Notes: generated by a model from the sequence alone, not told the origin. Shown: positions 1-12,055, numbered from the stretch's first letter. The stretch is 64,000 nt of DNA from Macrotis lagotis (GCF_037893015.1 NC_133661.1:219994545-220058544), one strand, 5' to 3'. Translations and numbers: made by a program.

Positions 1-440
1 AAAGGACTTCCAATATTGTCTCAGGCTATGATCTGTAAACACAACGGACACAACAAGAGCAAAAACACTAAGTAGGAAAGAGATCAAAGGTGCCCAGATT
101 GTGGGGGAAATCAGGCAATGACAATAGCTGCAAACCACTAAATGAACAAAATGGCCTCCCAAGCAACATAGATTCAAATGAAATTAAAAGTTATAGAAGG
201 AAATGGAGAAAAAAGAGATAGGAATGAAGTTGTATTCAGATAAAGAGGGAGATACTGGTGGTATCAAGCCCAAATAAAAATGGATCCTAACTATCTATTG
301 TCTTAGAAAACCAGAAACTAGCATTATCTGTCTTGGATAGATTATTAAACTTGAGTTTGATACTTCTGTTGTATAACTGGGTGTAAGAAAAAAGAAAGAC
401 AGTACTCAACATAGGTCAACATGGATCTTCAGAAGGAATA
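1..440. other. AT-rich stretch, nothing recognised
   Basis: I see no long open frame, RNA gene or recognisable repeat here. The sequence just before the L1 tail that follows could be a more decayed part of the same element, but I cannot show it. Confidence 0.4.
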
Positions 441-680
441 CTATCATGAATAGAATAATTGTATGTGTGTCTACCTATTTTTGTCTAATGGTAGCCAACT
501 CTATGGCAGGTAGGAAAAGGGAAGAAAAAAAGCAAAAAGAAATTTACATAAGTTTGTTGCATATTTGAAAGTAATAACAAGTTGTATACAGTGGATTTAT
601 AGTTTCATATGCAATCATCTATTATGTGGAAATGCTTGTTTTATTCTATAAATTAAAAATAAAATTTTAAAAAATAAAGA
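440..680 (+). mobile_element. L1-family 3' end fragment
   Basis: The segment matches the tail region of marsupial L1/HAL1 elements as I remember it: a G/A-rich stretch near 510-540, then a T-rich part with 'gcatatttgaaagtaataa', and an A-rich end with AATAAAA around 655-680. There is no open frame of note. The 5' boundary is uncertain. Confidence 0.55.
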
Positions 681-992
681 TATATTTTCCTTTGATTTTT
701 TTCCACTTGTAGGAAAAGGGAGGAAATTAAACTTTGGATCTCCTTAGCGTGGGAAACTCTTGGGGAAGCAACTTTTGTTTCTTCAGAACAGCACCTGAAG
801 CTTAGTCTCAGATTTCTTATCTTAGAAAGTTGGTTGTGGTACTGAGTGGTTTTCACTCAGGTTTACATGTAAACATATATGTGAGAGCTGTTACTTGAAT
901 CCCAAGTAACTGTTACCCAATTTACTGACCCCAAGACTGACTTTCTATTCACCATGTACCTATATTGACTTTTCATATTAAACTGTTTCCCC

Positions 993-1090
993 TTGTTGTC
1001 ATTTGTATAGGACTCTTTGTGATTCCATGTACCATACTATCCATGGAGTTTTCTTGGTAAAAAACAGTGGAGTGGTTTGCCAGTTCCCTT
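993..1090 (-). mobile_element. SINE 3'-tail fragment
   Basis: Antisense copy of the tail carried by one SINE subfamily in this window. It starts with TTGTTGTCATTTG and continues through 'gactctttgtgattccatg', 'gttttcttgg' and 'gagtggtttgcca'. The same motifs recur at 10861-11100, 52030-52137 and 62310-62525. The tRNA-like head is absent, so the copy is truncated. Confidence 0.6.
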
Positions 1091-1139
1091 AGTTTCTGAT
1101 TTGTTTTTTATTTTATGGTTTTTGTTTTGTTTTGCTTTG

Positions 1140-2230
1140 GGCTTGCCTCTTAGAAAAGCAATAAAATCTCACAATTTTTGGAGATGGAAGGGAAGATAAA
1201 ACCTAATGAAGTTAAGTGATTTATCTAATATACAACACTTAAGGACATTAGGATACAAATACATGTGCACAAGATCCAAATTCAATACTTCCCTCTCCCT
1301 CCTACCTTATGGTATTCTCTCAATTAGCAGAACTACCCCAAAGAAGTAAATGATCCAGAATTCTCACTGGGTTCCCTATGATTACTTCATCTATATTTTC
1401 TTTGCCAAAGATCCTTTCTTAGAACATCACAATAATGACTATAATGATGTAAATGAATACACAAAATGGAAAATGAACCCTGATTAATTCTAAGGACAAT
1501 TCTTATTCCAAATGGAACATAGTTCTCTCCTTGTTGTAGAGAAGTGGGCAACTTTGGTATGGAACATTGCACACAATGATATGGATGAATTGTTCAGCTT
1601 TATTTATTTGTTTTCCTTTGTTACAAAGAGAGTTCAGTTGCAGAATGGAAAAAGGTGGAAGAAGACTCCATCTTGAAATGACTATGGAATAAATAAAAAT
1701 AGATATAAATTTAAGGTAAAAGAAGAAACCAAAATAAAATGTTAATTCTTCATTACTTCCTCATTCAAACCTTCCTATCTAGTGTTATAGTGAACTCTAC
1801 ATTCTCTTCATATATGCAGGTAGATTTTATAAATTCTCATTTAAATAATACAAACCAGTGCTCAGAATTTCCATGTAACCAAGAGCTATACCTGAACGAT
1901 TGCTCTTCATTACTTTTCATGAATCTTCTTCATTAAACAAAGTTAAGGGAGGAAAACTTTCTGATTGCCAATTAATGGGTAGCAACAATAACAATTCACA
2001 TTTATAATCAGTATTTAAGAAAAAAGAAAGTAGTTGCAGGATGGATAGAAAGTGTGGGACATTAGGAATCTTACTATACCCCTGGCAATTCTATGTATAT
2101 AAATTGCAGAAAAGGTGTTGACTTGATTTGGAAGAAGTAGATCTGTTTTATAGGAGTTCCTTTTATTTATGAAATCACAAGTCCATCATCGAGCACTTTT
2201 AAAGTTTAAGAAGATCTATGCTATGAGAAA
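1140..2230. other. No gene; possible MIR relic at 1185-1320
   Basis: About 1.1 kb of AT-rich sequence. Around 1185-1320 the order 'gaagttaagtgatttatctaat' followed by a C/T-rich end resembles an antisense MIR, but decay is heavy. Open frames here stay under about 65 codons and look random in composition. Confidence 0.35.
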
Positions 2231-2254
2231 TGATGAGTTGGTTAATTTTTTTTA

Positions 2255-2600
2255 ATGGAAAGACTTACATGAAATAATGAAAAATGAAATGAGCAGAACT
2301 AAGAGAATGTTGTATTCAGTAATAGCCATATTGTTTGAATAATAGTTGTGAATGACCAAGTCATTCTGAGTATTAGAAGTACTCAAATAAACTTTAAGTA
2401 TTATAAGTGCTCAAAGTTATTTTTGAAGGAAGATGCAATCTACCTCCAGAAAAAGAAATGGTAACATAGAAGTATGCATAGTATGGTTCTACATTTGTTT
2501 ATAAATCTCTGTTAAATAGTGGTCTTCTCTAATGTGGGGAAATGAGGACAGGAGGTTCAGAACTGAAAATTTAATAAACTAAATTTTAAAAAATTAGTCA
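2255..2600 (+). mobile_element. L1 3' end (end of ORF2 plus 3' UTR), decayed
   Basis: It starts with the L1 motif 'gaaagacttacatgaa', followed by 'gaaatgagcagaac', which encodes the C-terminal end of L1 ORF2 in marsupial elements. A UTR and an A-rich end near 2585-2600 follow. The copy is 5'-truncated and much diverged. Confidence 0.7.
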
Positions 2601-2614
2601 TTAAAAAAGAATTT

Positions 2615-2770
2615 AAGGTTAAACTCACTTCTCAAAACAAACATAGAGAAAGGAATGACAGAGTTGTTATCTCTATTTGACAGATAAAGAATATAGAGCT
2701 TAGAAATGTCAAGTGACTTTCCAAACATTACAAAGCTAATAGATTAAGCAATGTTTCCCAATTAAGACAT
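2615..2770 (-). mobile_element. MIR/Ther-type SINE relic
   Basis: The antisense MIR order is visible: a 'ttgacagataaagaa' block, then 'caagtgacttt', then 'acaaagctaatag'. Divergence is high, as expected for an old core-SINE. Confidence 0.5.
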
Positions 2771-2989
2771 GTTTATTCTTTAATGCATCATGACAGCTTT
2801 TTGGTGCTACATTCAAAGTTACAATATTTCTGTCTATAAGCATCTTGCAACCTTGCTGGATATCTCAGACCCAACAGTCTGCACCCCTCAAAGATTTTAC
2901 TGGGAATTGGAAGAAAAAGGTGAGAGTAGACACTGGTGAAAAAGAAAGAGGAATGGTTCTTTTCTTAGGATATATTGTGTGCATATTGG

Positions 2990-3045
2990 TATGTGTGTAT
3001 ATGCATATACATTATATATGTATATATATTATATATGTATAAAAT
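2990..3045. repeat. TA/TG-rich low-complexity tract
   Basis: Irregular alternation of TATG, CATA and TATA units; it is unstable simple-sequence DNA with no coding value. Confidence 0.8.
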
Positions 3046-3289
3046 GATTTGATGGCATGGCACCTTGGAATAACAATGGAAGATAGACAATGAGAAGTGT
3101 GGTTATATCTCATTCCCTGCCATATATACTAGCAAGCTCACAGTTTAGTTACAACCTTAAAAGTTTTAAATACTGGATTTAATGACTTTTGAAAGAATCT
3201 CCCAGCCCTGTGCTCTTATTATTCTGATTCATGAGTAAATTTTTTACTGGAAAACTTTTTTTCATTCATCTATCAAACAGTAACTAGCA

Positions 3290-3735
3290 GTTGATTTTGT
3301 TTAAAACACCTTAGAAATTCAAAAATAATAAGACATAGTTCTTGCCCATGAAGACCTTATTATATATTATAAAGTAAAATTATAATATGTGTATATTATA
3401 TTACATATTATAAAGTAAGATTACATATGTGTTCATATAAATAAAATACAAAATAGTGCAATAAAATTAGAAGTACAAAAAGAAATGTAATGATATTCTG
3501 ATGAGAAAGAAATCACTTTGCAAGGTGAGGAGACTTCCTCAGAAGGTAATTGAGCCAAACCTTAAATGGTTCACATGATTTCATTAGTCAGAAATTTGAT
3601 AAAAGGAAATGAGAGGATTGTCCTAGTTTAGGTATGAGGATTGAATGGGTAATGGTACACTGGCAGGAAAGGTGGGAAAATATTAGCTAAAGTGTTAGTA
3701 GTCCATTTTGCCTAGATTAAGAGTTCTTAAATCTT
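3290..3735 (+). mobile_element. Old CR1/L2-type LINE relic (tentative)
   Basis: Word order such as 'catagttcttgcccatgaag', then an A/T-rich gap, then 'gaggagacttcctcagaagg' resembles the 3' region of ancient CR1/L2/L3 LINEs that are common in marsupials. An AT-rich expansion at 3360-3430 interrupts it. There is no open frame. Confidence 0.4.
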
Positions 3736-3814
3736 TTCCATATCATGAGTTTCTTTGTCAGTAAGGTGAAGGCTGAGGAACTCTTTCAGGAATTTAAAAA
3801 ATATTTTATTGTAA

Positions 3815-4620
3815 CTTTTTTTCAAAAAAATTTTATTTCAATTTCTTTATTCCTTACAGATTTTCCTCCACCTACCGAGAAGGCAAACAATATGATATCA
3901 ATTATACAAATGAAATCCTGCAAAACATATTTTGATATTAGTCACATAGCAAAAAAAAAAACAAGAAAAAGTCAAAAATGAAAAAATATATAATTCAATT
4001 TGTATCCAGAGTTCATCAGTTTTCTCTCTGGAGGTGGACAGCATTTTTTTCTCATGAGTCCTTTGGAAATGTCTTGGATCATTATCTTGATCAGAGTAAG
4101 TTTCACAGTTTACCATTACAATATTGGGGTTTTTTGTATAATCTCCTGGTTCTGCTACTTCAACTTGAATCAGTTTTATAGGTCTTCCCAGGATTTTTCT
4201 GAAATGATTTATTTCATTATTTCTTATAGCACAATTACATTTCAACACAACACAACTTATGCCATAACTTGTTCAGCTGTTCTCCAATTTATGGGCATCC
4301 TTTCAACTTCTAATTCTTTGCTACCACATTAAAAAAAGCTCTGCTATAAAAATTTTTGTTTATATAGATATTTTCCTGCATTTTTTCCTTTATGATACTG
4401 ACCTAGAAGTGGTATTTCCATGTCAAAAAGTATGCCTATTGGGCATATTTCCAATTTCTTCTCCAGAATGGTTGGACCAATTCACAACTTTACAACAGTG
4501 CATAGGAGTCCCTTTTTTCCCCTTTCCTTTCCTCCTTCCTTCCTGGAAGAGGCAAGGATCTTCATATATAGATTATAAGTGTGCAGTTATGCTAAACATA
4601 TTTCTATATTAGCAATGTTG
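3815..4620 (-). mobile_element. L1 3' end, antisense
   Basis: Antisense copy of a marsupial L1 3' end. From left to right it shows the UTR with the A-run at 3950, 'gagttcatcagttttctctctgg', 'tggatcattatcttgatcag', 'gttctccaatttatgggcatcc' and 'ctccagaatggttggacca'. Several open frames of 67-116 codons on both strands are shadows of this LINE. It is 5'-truncated within ORF2. Confidence 0.8.
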
Positions 4621-4928
4621 CAAGAAAACACACATAAACACCACCACCCCCCCCAAAGAAAGTAAAGAAAGGAAGAAAGCTTTAAAAAATGTATGCTTCA
4701 GTCTGGACTCAGACTCCATCAGCCCTTTCTCTGGAGGTGGATAACATTTTTCACAACACTTTCTTCAGAAATGTCTTAGATTATCATATTGCTGAGAATA
4801 GCTAAGTCAAATGCAGTTAACTATCATATAATATTACTATTGCTGTGTACATTGTTCTGTTTCTGCTCATTTCATTTTGCATCAATTCATGTATGTCTTT
4901 CCAGGTTTTTCTAAAAGTATTCCACTTG
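4621..4928 (-). mobile_element. Second L1 3' end, antisense
   Basis: The tail order seen at 3990-4200 repeats here ('cagactccatcag', 'tctctggaggtggat', 'attgctgagaatagctaag', 'gtctttccaggtttttct'), so this is a separate insertion of the same LINE group in the same orientation. It stops where the next SINE begins. Confidence 0.75.
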
Positions 4929-4945
4929 TCATTTCTTCCTTTTTT

Positions 4946-5116
4946 TTTAGGTTTGTTTTTGTTTTTGCAAGGCAAATGGGGTTAAGTGGTTTGTCCAAGG
5001 CCACACAGCTAAGTCTCTGCGGCTGGATTTGAACTCAGATACTCCTGACTCCAGGGCCAGTGCTCTATCCACTGTGTCACCTAGCTGCTCCTACAACATC
5101 ACCTAGCTGCCTCTCA
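4946..5116 (-). mobile_element. WSINE1/MAR1-like SINE with target duplications
   Basis: Antisense tRNA-derived SINE. An A/T-rich tail is followed by GCAAGGCAAATGGGGTTAAG, 'ggatttgaactcag', 'actccagggccagtgctcta' and the head 'cacctagctgctcc'. The head motif 'cacctagctgc' appears twice, at 5079-5090 and 5101-5111. A 17-base direct repeat (tcatttcttcctttttt, 4929-4945 and 5117-5133) flanks it, marking an L1-mediated insertion into L1-derived DNA. Confidence 0.9.
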
Positions 5117-5133
5117 TTTCTTCCTTTTTTTAA

Positions 5134-5960
5134 GTGAAAAATTTTATGTTCTTTTCAAATTACATATAAAATATCATTGCTAATTTTTAAAATTTTGAAT
5201 TCCAAATTCTTTTACTCATCTCTCCCTCTTGAGAAGACAGGCAAGTTAATATAGATAATACATATGCAGTCATGCAAAACATTTTCATATGCCATGTGTA
5301 AAATAAAATAGACAAAAAGAAAAATAAAATAAGAAAAAGTAAACTTCAATATGCATTCAGACTCCAACAGTTCTTTCTCAGAAGGTAGATAGCATTTTTT
5401 TTTTATCATATGTACTTTGGAATTGCCTTGGATCATTGTATTGCTGAGAATAGCTAAATCATTATTGAGAATCTGCTCAGCATTTCTAGTAGTACAATAA
5501 TTTTCCATCAAAATAATATACTACAACTTGTTTAGCCATTCCCTAATTGATGAGTATTCCCTCTGTTTTCAATTCCTTGCCATCACAAAAAGAGCTGCTA
5601 CACATATTTTTGTAACTTAGTTCCTTTTCCTTTTCCTTTGATCTCTTTGGGATATTGAACTAGTAGTGGAATTCCTGAATCAAGGGGTACGCAAAGTTTC
5701 ATAGTTCTTTGTATATAGTCCAAGTTGTTATCCAGAGTGGTTGAACCAGTTCACAACACTACCAGGAATGCATTAATGTCCCTATTTTGCCATATTCCTT
5801 CCAGCATTTGTCATTTTCTTTTTCTGTCATGTGTGATCTGATAGGTGTGAAGTTGTACCTCAGAGTAGTTTTAATTTGAATTTTTCTAATCAAAAGTGAT
5901 TTAGAACATTTTAAATGACTGTTAATAGCTTTGATTTCTTCTAAAAACTTTCAGAATGCA
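5134..5960 (-). mobile_element. Third L1 3' end, antisense
   Basis: A longer antisense L1 3' end. The UTR (5150-5340) is followed by 'ccattccctaattgatgag', 'tttgatctctttgggatattg', 'gttgaaccagttcacaac' and 'gtgatttagaacattttaaatg'. These are the reverse complement of the ORF2 C-terminal coding region. It has many frame-breaking changes and is 5'-truncated. Confidence 0.8.
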
Positions 5961-6059
5961 CAAAATAAAATACATTTAATTTACAAAGAAAAAAGGTTAT
6001 TGAAAATAAAATGACTGTTTTTCCCATTCAAGTTCATGGACCTCCTGAACTCAAGAAAA

Positions 6060-6620
6060 TAAAGCTAAGATTAATAGACCCAGATTATGAAAACTTTGAA
6101 AACCATACTAAAGAGTATGGACTTTTTTCAGTAGGTATTAAAGAAGTCATTAAATGTTTTTGATCAAGGGAGGTGACATGATCATACTAAAACATTTAAT
6201 GTGGTAAAAGGGTGGATTAAAAAGAAAAAGCAAAATCAACGATAAGGCTTTCTCATTTCAGATGTGACTCAACGAAGAATGTATGAAATTGTGATTTGAA
6301 GACAAGGGATGGAATTTCAGTATGGGGAAAGGAAGAATGGCAAAGGTTGAACCTCCAATGTTAAAGCAAATATTATTGGAAAACAATCTGGAGCTATTCA
6401 TGAAAACTGGAAGTTAGGGGAAAATGGTTCAGGGGAAGCAATAATTTCAGAGATAATGAGTCTGATTTTGGATATATCCAATTCTCGATGCTTATAGAGC
6501 TGCTTAGTGGATAGCTAGCAATAAATATCTAGAGCTATAGTTAGCAGTAAATATCTAGAGCTACATATCTAGAGTTCAGTGCATGGCATATGGAGTTATG
6601 GGTAAAAGTGATCATGAAAC
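6060..6620 (+). mobile_element. Old CR1/L2-type LINE relic with small internal tandem
   Basis: The words 'gaggtgacatgatcatac' and 'tttggatatatccaattctcg' resemble ancient CR1/L2 LINE 3' regions. Within it, 'taaatatctagagcta' occurs at 6524 and 6549 and a partial third copy, 'atatctagag', follows near 6566, so a unit of roughly 25 bases was locally duplicated. Confidence 0.4.
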
Positions 6621-6941
6621 TGAAATATTTCACACTAAGAGTAGATAAGATAGCCAAGGGAAGGATGGTTTCAAACTATCATCATCTTTATACCTACATA
6701 TTTATTCATTTTCATGCTACCCTCCTAGGACTGAAAACTGGACCAATCTTGAGTAAGCCTATAAGAATAATAACATATTTATTTGTTATCCATTCCTTCA
6801 TTATTTCCAGCCTTCCTATTTGTCCTTTATTTCTCTAAACTTTTCAGGCACGTTATGCCTTCACACTGACATTTAGCTCTTCAAAGTTCTTCATGGCTAC
6901 ATCCCACTAGCCAAAGATATCTTTACTACGTCATCAAATTA

Positions 6942-6960
6942 TATATACATACACACATAT

Positions 6961-7006
<46 letters not shown>

Positions 7007-7095
7007 TAAAATGCATGCATGTGTGATGTAAACATACATGTGTGCATGTGTGTTTATGTGTGTAAGTGTATATATACATATATGTATGTGTATAT
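6942..7095. repeat. Compound CA/TA/TG microsatellite
   Basis: Runs of CA, then a TA run of about 17 units (6970-6997), then CA and TGTG/TATG units. It is typical slippage-prone sequence. Confidence 0.9.
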
Positions 7096-7299
7096 TCTGT
7101 GGATCATTCCTTCGTGGTCCTGGCACTGCTGGATGAGTGGTAATGTTACATGAGCTTTTGAGATTAAATGTATAATTCAGATAATGCTTTAACTCTTATC
7201 AATTGGCCACAGCTGAGAGCCTGGAATAACATAACATCCAATATCCTTAAGATAGCATTAATAGGACCAGTCCAGACCTTCCCTCCAAAAGTGCACAGA

Positions 7300-9600
7300 A
7301 ACCTGCCCTAATATTATGTCTGAAATCAAGAAGTAGGCTGAAAGAATGATCAAAAAAAAAGAAAGAAAAAATTCCACTATAAAAGACTGTAACAGGGATG
7401 CTCAAAACAAAAATGAAAATGAAAATGAGCATAAAACTACCATAAGCAAACTCTCCAAAAAAAGAAAACAAAAACAAAACAAAACACAGCTTGAGCAGAA
7501 ATCTAGATTTCATTCCAGAAAGATATTTTTACAAAATAAAATGAAAGTACAAGAGGGAAAATAGAAAACAGAACCAAGGAAGAAACAATTGAAAATGGAA
7601 TTAACAGTTTGGAATAAAAGGTATAAAATCTTGCCCAAGCAATATACCAGTAGAAAATTATATTACTCCATGAGAATAACTCCATAAGTAAATGCCTATT
7701 AAAACCAAGGAAATACAGGAAATAAAAGGACTTCATTATAATGAAAAAAGGATCCTAAATATCATATTTCAAAAAGGTCACAAAAGAAAATTTCCCATAT
7801 CTCATAGAAGCAGAGGGCAATGTGGATATAGAAAGAATCTAACAGTCATCTCCTAAAAGAAATTTTAAAATGAAAACTCCCAGGAATCTTAAAGTCTATC
7901 TAGGATAGAAGTTCAGAGCTATTATTCTAGATCAAAGAAAAATTCTATGAGTATCCCAAAGTAAAGAATTCAAAAATCAAGGAGATTCAAGGATCAAAGA
8001 ATTCAAGAATCAGGCAGCCATCACCCCAGCAAAGACTAGGGGTATGCTAGGATACGCTAAAAGCACTTCATACTGGCTGATTTTTAAAATTTTTATTAAT
8101 AACTGAACATTTACATCTCAGAAATCATCAGATGCTATAAATCAGGGTTTCAGATAATCTTTTGTTTTGATCATCTGGACTTAAGAAAATAATAGAAAAA
8201 ATTCAGCGATACAGATTAAAATTAAAAGTATGTCATGCATTCTTTCTTTTTCAGAGAGTCAGTTGTTAAATATTTGTCAGCACCTCCCTGAATCAAAGAG
8301 CTTAGAATATGATATTACAGAAGGCAAAGTATATAGGCTTATAATTTAAAAAAATTATCCAGGAAAATTGAATATAACCTATGAAGGGAAAGAGGGATGA
8401 ACCTTAATGAAATAAACTAGGAATCCAAGCATTCTTGAATTTTAAAAAAAAGTTACATAGAAAATTTGAAGTAAAACATAGCAGTCAAGTAAAATATAAA
8501 AAGTAAAAATGAATGCATAATATGGGGATTAAATAAGGGGGATAAATAATAAAGTGTTTACATTATAATTTAAGGAAATAATATGTGCTTCCCTTCTGAA
8601 CTTTATCAAAGGCCATAAGAGAAAATCTAATTAAAACGAGATCCTGAGAGAAGGTTCTACTGTATTTTGATCATTTTAAAAACAAAATTTAAAGGGAGAG
8701 AAATAGGAGGAGGAAAGCATTTGAGGGGTAGAGAAGAGGTAGGATGGGGAAAATTATTTCATAATCAGGATGTGTTGGTAGAAGTCTATAAAAAAAGGAG
8801 GAAAGGATAGGAGTATCAGGTGACACTTGAACTTTACTCTTAACAGATAATTCCTTAACTCTATCAAAGAACATATGGAGTTGGATATAGAACTGCTGTA
8901 TTCTGATGACTCTGAAAGAGAAAGTGAAGCTGGTGATTCTGTGTAAGCTCTAACTCATTTAAATCAAATTCACTTGCGATCCTCCTGATGTCATTGGTCC
9001 TCTTAGAAGGGAAAAAAAGGATGAACAACAACAACTTAGGAAAACAGGAAGGAAAAGAGAGAGGGGAGAACAAAATAAGAGGGAAGGCAAATTATTGGAG
9101 GGATTGCTCCTACCCCAAATAAATTCTATATATGTATGGAAACTGAGGGGGATCAACTGGGGAATAGGTAAACAAGTTAAGATATAAATGTCATAAAATA
9201 ATATTGTACTATTAGAAATAATGATGGGAATGATTTAAGAGAAATTTTGGAAGACTTTTATGAATTGATATAGAATGAGGTAAGAAAAACCAGGAAAATG
9301 GTTTCTATAATGCCAAAGTACTGCAAAGTCAAATATGAAAGACTTAGAAATTATGATCACAATAATGACTAACGATGCTATCAGAGGACTCAAGATCAAA
9401 TAGGTTATGTACCTGTGGATAAAGATGTGATTGACTCAGAAGGCAGCATGAGAATTTTTTTCTGGATATGGTCAATGCAAGAATTTGTTTTGTCTAACAA
9501 TGCAGGGGTATAACAAAGGTTTTGTTCTTCTTTCCTTATTTATGAGGCAAGGGGTGAGAGTGGGAAGGCAAGAATATGGTTTTTGTTGATTGAAAATGCA
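7300..9600 (+). mobile_element. HAL1-like (half-L1) element, decayed
   Basis: The order matches the better copy at 22216-25545: an A-rich ORF1-like part with 'aaaatgaaaactcccaggaat' (near 7870) and 'caggcagccatcaccccagcaaag'-type words, then a G/A-rich linker with no reverse-transcriptase region, then the L1-type 3' end from about 9180 ('ttatgaattgatatagaatg'). No usable open frame remains. A SINE tail (8885-9035) lies within it. Both ends are uncertain. Confidence 0.55.
8885..9035 (+). mobile_element. Composite SINE tail fragment
   Basis: 'gatgactctgaaagagaaag', 'gtgatgctgtgtaag'-like words, 'cctcctgatgtcattggtcc' and an AACAACAACAAC end match the tails at 18660-18830 and 43978-44160. The tRNA-like head is missing. 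Confidence 0.65.
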
Positions 9601-10560
9601 TACAAATATACATCTATATATACATACATCTGTGCACATATATGTGAATATGTGTATGTTGTCTATGTGATTATCCAAGTATGAGAGAGAAGACTGCATA
9701 GAAGACATGCCTACAAATTCAAAGGTGACTAATCTGAGAATACCTGTGTTGCCTTAGCTATACATTTTTTCCTTGCTATAAATTTGAGATAATTAATTGT
9801 ACCTGAAAACTGAAATTAAATGTCCCTCACCTTTTCCACTCCTGAATAATTCTATATTTTCCTTTAGTCTTTCCACAAAAGGCTGAAACCTTGATAAGAC
9901 CTTATTGCAATGGGAGAGAGAAAAATCAATGTCAAGTGTAACCATTTCCCTACTTCTCTTTTCAACTAATGTTAGAGATGAAACAGTAGGGCTCATGGCT
10001 GTTTGTTCCAATTCTCACAATACTATATCCATTTTGAAGCTTTTTAAGGCAGAAAACTGTCAGTGTAACAGTGATTTCTTTTTGCGTTTGATGAATAGGC
10101 TATCTGTGCTGCTTGAAAGTACTTGCATCTTTCAAAGCCCAAAACAAGTAGCTCTAACTCACAGAACTCCCCAGCTAGGTCCCCCAATTTATTGGAGGTG
10201 TCCATCTAACCCTCGCAACTCTTTCTGATTTACAAAGAAACCTGAACCACCACTGATTGACCACTTTGTTTGTAGGCAGGCTTGTAGTTAAAATACCAGG
10301 GAGAACTAGGTAATTTATTTCCTTTCAAGTTGCTAAGCTATAGTGGTCTGTTCCCCTTGAAGTCTAATGCCAAGGATTCTGCTCTTTCCTGTGGAGAGAA
10401 AACATAGGAGACTTGGGCTTAAGCTAAATATTAAAGCAAGGTGGAAATCCAGATAAGAAAGCTATAGTTCTTTCTCTCTTTTGATGAAAAACTTCAAAAG
10501 CTATTTCTTAGCTCTAATCACAATAGCCCAGTGACTATTGTAGAAGACTATTTTAATAGA
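9600..10560. other. No gene recognised; TA/TG tract at its start
   Basis: It begins with a TATA/TGTG-rich tract (9601-9660). The rest is unique-looking. A 107-codon open frame on the plus strand and a 72-codon one on the minus strand overlap at 9793-10228; neither has a recognisable motif, so I do not call them genes. Confidence 0.4.
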
Positions 10561-10569
10561 ATACTCTAA

Positions 10570-10800
10570 TGTTCAATATGTAGGGAAAAGAGGCAATATA
10601 ATTCAGAATTAAAGGCATTGGGATTTGGAGTCAGAGGGTCTAGATTCAAATCCCAGTACTGTTTCCTACCACTTGTGTTACCCGAGACAATTCAGTTAAC
10701 TTTCCCAGCTCTTAGTTTATTCATTTGTAAAATGAAAGTATTGGACTACATTATCTCCTTGGTCTCTTCCAGATCTGTTTCTATGATGGCCTATAACCGT
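10570..10800 (+). mobile_element. MIR/Ther-type SINE
   Basis: 'ggatttggagtcagagggtc', 'attcaaatcccagtactg', 'tttattcatttgtaaaatg' and 'ttccagatctgtttctatga' form the MIR order from box-B-like head to tail. Fairly complete but diverged; an A-run follows at 10806-10817. Confidence 0.75.
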
Positions 10801-10860
10801 CAAATAAAAAAAAAAAACACATCAGATTCATGACTCACACATAAGGCCCTACCTTTCTCT

Positions 10861-11100
10861 GTTGTTGTTCAGCTGTTTCAGACTCTTTATGATGCCATTT
10901 GGGGTTTTCTTGGCAAAAATACTAGAATGATTTGCCATTTTCTTCTCCAATTCATTTTACAGGTAAGGAAAATGAGTCAAATAGGGTTAAGTAATTTTCT
11001 CAGCATCACATAGCTAGTAAGTGTCTGAAATCAGATGTGAACTTAGTTTTTCCTGATTCCAAGCCCAGTGATCTATCCACTGTGTTGTCTAACTGCCCCT
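10861..11100 (-). mobile_element. SINE, antisense, full length
   Basis: From left: GTTGTTGTTCAGCTGTTTCA tail, 'gttttcttggcaaaaatac', 'ttttacaggtaaggaaaatg', 'gtgatctatccactgtgttg' and the head 'ctaactgcccct'. It is the full form of the fragments at 993-1090 and 52030-52137. Confidence 0.85.
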
Positions 11101-11756
11101 CTAAACCTTGCCCTAATGTCCCAGGCATAAACGGTTCTCACTCTTGTCAAGGCAAAGGTGAAAGAAATGATTATTAAGAAACGTGATCTCGAATCCTTTT
11201 AATGACCACAGAAGTCAATTTTCATGAGTAGAGGTGATGGCTACAACAAGGAACAAATCCATGAGAGAAATGTCCTCTAATTGATCCACATTTGGGGGTA
11301 AGATCAAGGATCCTCCTTGTATAAAGTTGAATCAGAATGTCCTCAGCTTTCACTATGTTAGTGATTCAAATGCCCACATACTTCCTTATGCTTTCCATAG
11401 GAGATGGAAATTGTTCAAGGATCTGAATTTTCTATTTCTTTCACTCTGAACAACAGAAGCCAGCCAGTCAGAGGGAGACTTTGCCATAGCAGGAATGTGG
11501 AAAACTGAGATAGATACTGCTTCTGAGATTTTGAACATTTGATTTACACTTTGTTATCCTTTTAGCTTGATTTAAACCATAAAAAAGGATGACAAAGCAA
11601 AGATATTTTCATTACTAAACTCACAATTACAGCCCCCTCCCCCTTCTCACTATAGTCACAGTGACTCCTGGTGGTAGTTACATATTTCAATCAAAATTGT
11701 GTAATTTGCCTAACAATTCCATAACTGATACCAAAACTAATAATGATAATAATAAT

Positions 11757-12055
11757 GTTTGTCCTTCATTCATGAAGATCACTATGACACCAGGGAGGTG
11801 ATGCCATGACAAACATCTTAATTGTATTTGAGTGAGGGGGGCTGTGCTAAGTTACCAGCCACACTTTCTCCTCCAAAGCCATCTAAGACCCACTATGTAT
11901 CAGGAGACTGGAGATAGCCCTGGATGCAAGGCAATCAAGGTTAAGGGACTTGCCCACTTACAGCTAGTAAGAGTCTGAGGCTGGATTTGAATTCCTTTCT
12001 TCCTGACTATAAGGCCAATGCTCTATCCACTGAGCAACCTAGCTGCCTGCCTGGA
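11757..12055 (-). mobile_element. Composite SINE, antisense
   Basis: The left part, 'tttgtccttcattcatgaag' with 'ccagggaggtgatgccatg', is the reverse complement of the tail at 43978-44150. The right part, with 'aagggacttgcccac', 'ggctggatttgaattc' and 'gagcaacctagctgcctg', is the tRNA-like half. The two halves together show that this family joins a tRNA-type head to a separate tail. Confidence 0.8.

Noticed and set aside
2785-2935. A ~49-codon frame (MTAFWCYIQSYNISVYKHLATL...) followed by a GTGAG donor-like site
   Set aside because: Short, no homology that I recognise, and a frame of this length is expected by chance.
3898-4332. Overlapping open frames of 67-116 codons on both strands
   Set aside because: They fall in an antisense L1 3' end and are shadows of LINE sequence.
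4940-5092. tRNA-like box motifs in the many SINEs considered as tRNA genes
   Set aside because: The heads are tRNA-derived but carry SINE bodies, A-rich tails and target duplications, so they are not tRNA genes.
7247-7736. Hydrophobic minus-strand frames of 77 and 88 codons
   Set aside because: They are the complement of an A-rich HAL1-like ORF1 region, which reads as Phe/Leu/Ile-rich in reverse.
9793-10228. Opposed open frames of 72 and 107 codons
   Set aside because: No recognisable domain, and overlapping frames on both strands suggest chance.
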